Source: Apostichopus japonicus (taxonomy: Eukaryota > Echinodermata > Holothuroidea > Aspidochirotida > Stichopodidae). Taken from it: a stretch of 60,000 nucleotides of DNA. Of this stretch, positions 58,357-60,000 are shown piece after piece; positions within the stretch are counted from its first letter, which is position 1; each line of letters opens with the position of its first letter. A model generated the notes under the pieces. The model searched no databases. It was given only the letters and a program-made list of their open reading frames with translations, and had not been told where the DNA came from. The translations under genes and the position numbers were made by a program. Location: NCBI RefSeq assembly GCF_037975245.1, contig NC_092569.1:6506501-6566500 (forward strand), written 5' to 3'.

Positions 58357-58672
58357 CGAACATGCTGGACTGTGAAGGGAAGGAACACCGAATTTGACCA
58401 GTGGTGGAATCAAGTAGCACAAAGCAAGCAAAAAAGCCTTTTTTGGTTCAAAAAAGCTAATGGATAAATTATACAAGCAGAAATTCCACACATTTTTGGC
58501 GAGTTACGTGATGTGATAGATTCCATCTAGAGTCCACCATTTTGCATCTAAGCCCTCCTTACCTGACAAAAAATTTCTAAAGGGGAGGGGGACACCCCCT
58601 CCCCTTAAACCCCTCCCCCAGGACAGCGATCGATAATTTCAGATTTTTTTCCCCGGCTCAGTCTCATCCCTG
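58205..58672. mobile_element. hAT-like MITE E12
   Basis: The left end is CAGGCATGAGACT; the right end, read inward, is CAGGGATGAGACT. TATGAT lies on both sides (58199-58204 and 58673-58678). It contains a long T run (58319-58354) and the same G/C-run module as E2, E5, E8 and E10 (about 58575-58620), although its ends belong to another family. Confidence 0.75.
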
Positions 58673-58678
58673 TATGAT

Positions 58679-60000
58679 GTAATGGCTTTATTATATCGAT
58701 TGACCGACTAACTTTTGGACACCTAGTGCAAGTCTGCCAACACCTACAGGTGTAAAACCTGGAAAAGATTTAACAAAATGATCAAATGAAACTCATTGTT
58801 TTCAAGTTTCGGTTATCTGCATGCACAAGTCTTGCATCGTTTACTACACAAACAATATCCATAATTCCAGGCCAATTAGCTCTCCAGTTCTTCATAAGGT
58901 TGATGATGTTTGGCAAATGGGATTTTGGAGATCCCACCATGAAACAACACATTCTAATGCAAGTCTACACATTCTAATGCAAGTCTAATGGTTTAAACAT
59001 GTGAGAGTTGCCAGGTATGCTATTGCCCCCTTTCATTGGTGAACTTGGGTAACAGTATTCAGGAACCTCTTCTTTAATGTTCAAGTTTGGTAACAAGAGA
59101 TTTTGATATTACTTCAATGCAAGACGCTGGCAATGCATACACATATATTACTCTCAATAAAGATATTTGCAAAACAAGTTATTAGTCCTCTGTAATTATT
59201 ATCTCAAAGTTTAGGTGTAATGGTTTATTGCACATTCATAAAAGTGGCACATTTATTATATGAAAAGACTTATCAGGCTTGTACAAACACATCTACACAT
59301 TCATTTTTGCTGACTATTAGCGATGTACAATATAAAACTGTCCAAATTAAATTGAAACAATCGTAGCAAACATTGTAACTTTGTCACATTCATCATTCAT
59401 AGAAACTTGCTTTGATGAAAACTTTGATGAAACAATGACTCCACATTCCCCTGCCCCCCTTTGCACACACCACTGACCCAATCACAATATCAACAATTTC
59501 ACATGTCAGTGTCACCATGATCTCAACAAGTTTCCAGCTTCATGTCAGATATGTATAATGTACCTTTAGAAGTTTTACTTGTAACATCTTGCTTTAACAA
59601 AACCCAGTTTTTTTTTATATCCGACCCAATTACACCAAAATGATTACACAAGAATATGGCCTTAGATTAACTAGAAAAAGAAAGAAACTTATTTTGGCAG
59701 TAGAGAGAGCATAAAAGCAAGGTTACATGTAATAGCAAAGCTTCTAGGTTGTGTGTATAAAAGACATAGAACCTATTAACTAATTTGGGTATTACTTAAA
59801 AGATTCTACAATACAAAGATTGTTGCATCAATGTTATTTAACAATGATGCATAAACTACCAAGGCAATCCGTTTTGTACAGACAAAACAAGATGTGCTAG
59901 GTGCCTCAGTACACTGTTACATATAGCAAAAGATTTCTGTGAATCAGAGAAATGAAATGAGTTGATTGGATAAGCTAGAGAGTCACATATTACAGAACTT
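58679..60000. other. Window end, no gene recognised
   Basis: AT-rich sequence with an AATAAA at 59156-59161. A short direct repeat (ACATTCTAATGCAAGTCTA) occurs at about 58949-58987. No exon was supported. Confidence 0.4.

Noticed and set aside
58309-58491. Lys-rich C-terminal open frame
   Set aside because: The Lys run is the T tract of MITE E12 read on the other strand.

Overview
The window is AT-rich eukaryotic DNA with intron-split genes, GT-AG (and rarer) splice signals and many transposable elements. A marine invertebrate deuterostome, most likely an echinoderm such as a sea cucumber, fits best. The hints are a VLIG-type giant GTPase with an adjacent death-effector-like exon, a secreted fibrinogen-related protein, SURL/Mag-like Ty3 and BEL/Pao retroelements, Penelope-like relics and abundant hAT MITEs. 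The taxon is an inference, not something read directly.

Three cellular genes can be assembled. (1) Minus strand, 769-5567 plus probably 9792-10254: a very large interferon-inducible-type GTPase (GVIN/URGCP-like). A separate upstream exon encodes a DED-like six-helix domain in a compatible splice phase. (2) Minus strand, 31644-45626: a five-exon secreted fibrinogen-related lectin-like protein of 437 residues, with signal peptide, short Cys-containing linker exon, Ser/Thr-rich heptad repeat and C-terminal fibrinogen domain. (3) Plus strand, 48245-55339: a complete five-exon FKBP12 (FKBP1A) gene encoding exactly 108 residues. Its intron 3 uses a GC donor and its intron 4 has every mark of a U12-type AT-AC intron. 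The last two genes are divergently arranged around 45.6-48.2 kb. The first two suggest innate immunity (cytosolic GTPase, secreted recognition protein); FKBP12 is a housekeeping prolyl isomerase.

The rest is mostly mobile DNA. A LINE RT fragment lies at 0.2-0.7 kb, a BEL/Pao relic inside the DED-GTPase intron (7.5-9.2 kb), a Penelope-like tail at 9.2 kb, a decayed Ty3 element on the minus strand (11.2-15.4 kb) and a fresher, 3'-truncated Ty3 element on the plus strand (about 20-25.1 kb). A SWIM zinc-finger fragment (26.9 kb), a THAP-domain fragment (28.6 kb) and tRNA-derived SINEs follow. The fibrinogen-related gene's introns are filled with nested MITEs, TA microsatellites and a G-rich minisatellite.

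The most striking pattern is a swarm of at least thirteen short hAT-like elements at 15.7-58.7 kb. Most are flanked by recognisable 8-bp (or slightly decayed) target duplications. Their terminal inverted repeats differ from copy to copy yet are complementary within each copy. Several are nested in one another, and they share two internal palindromic modules.
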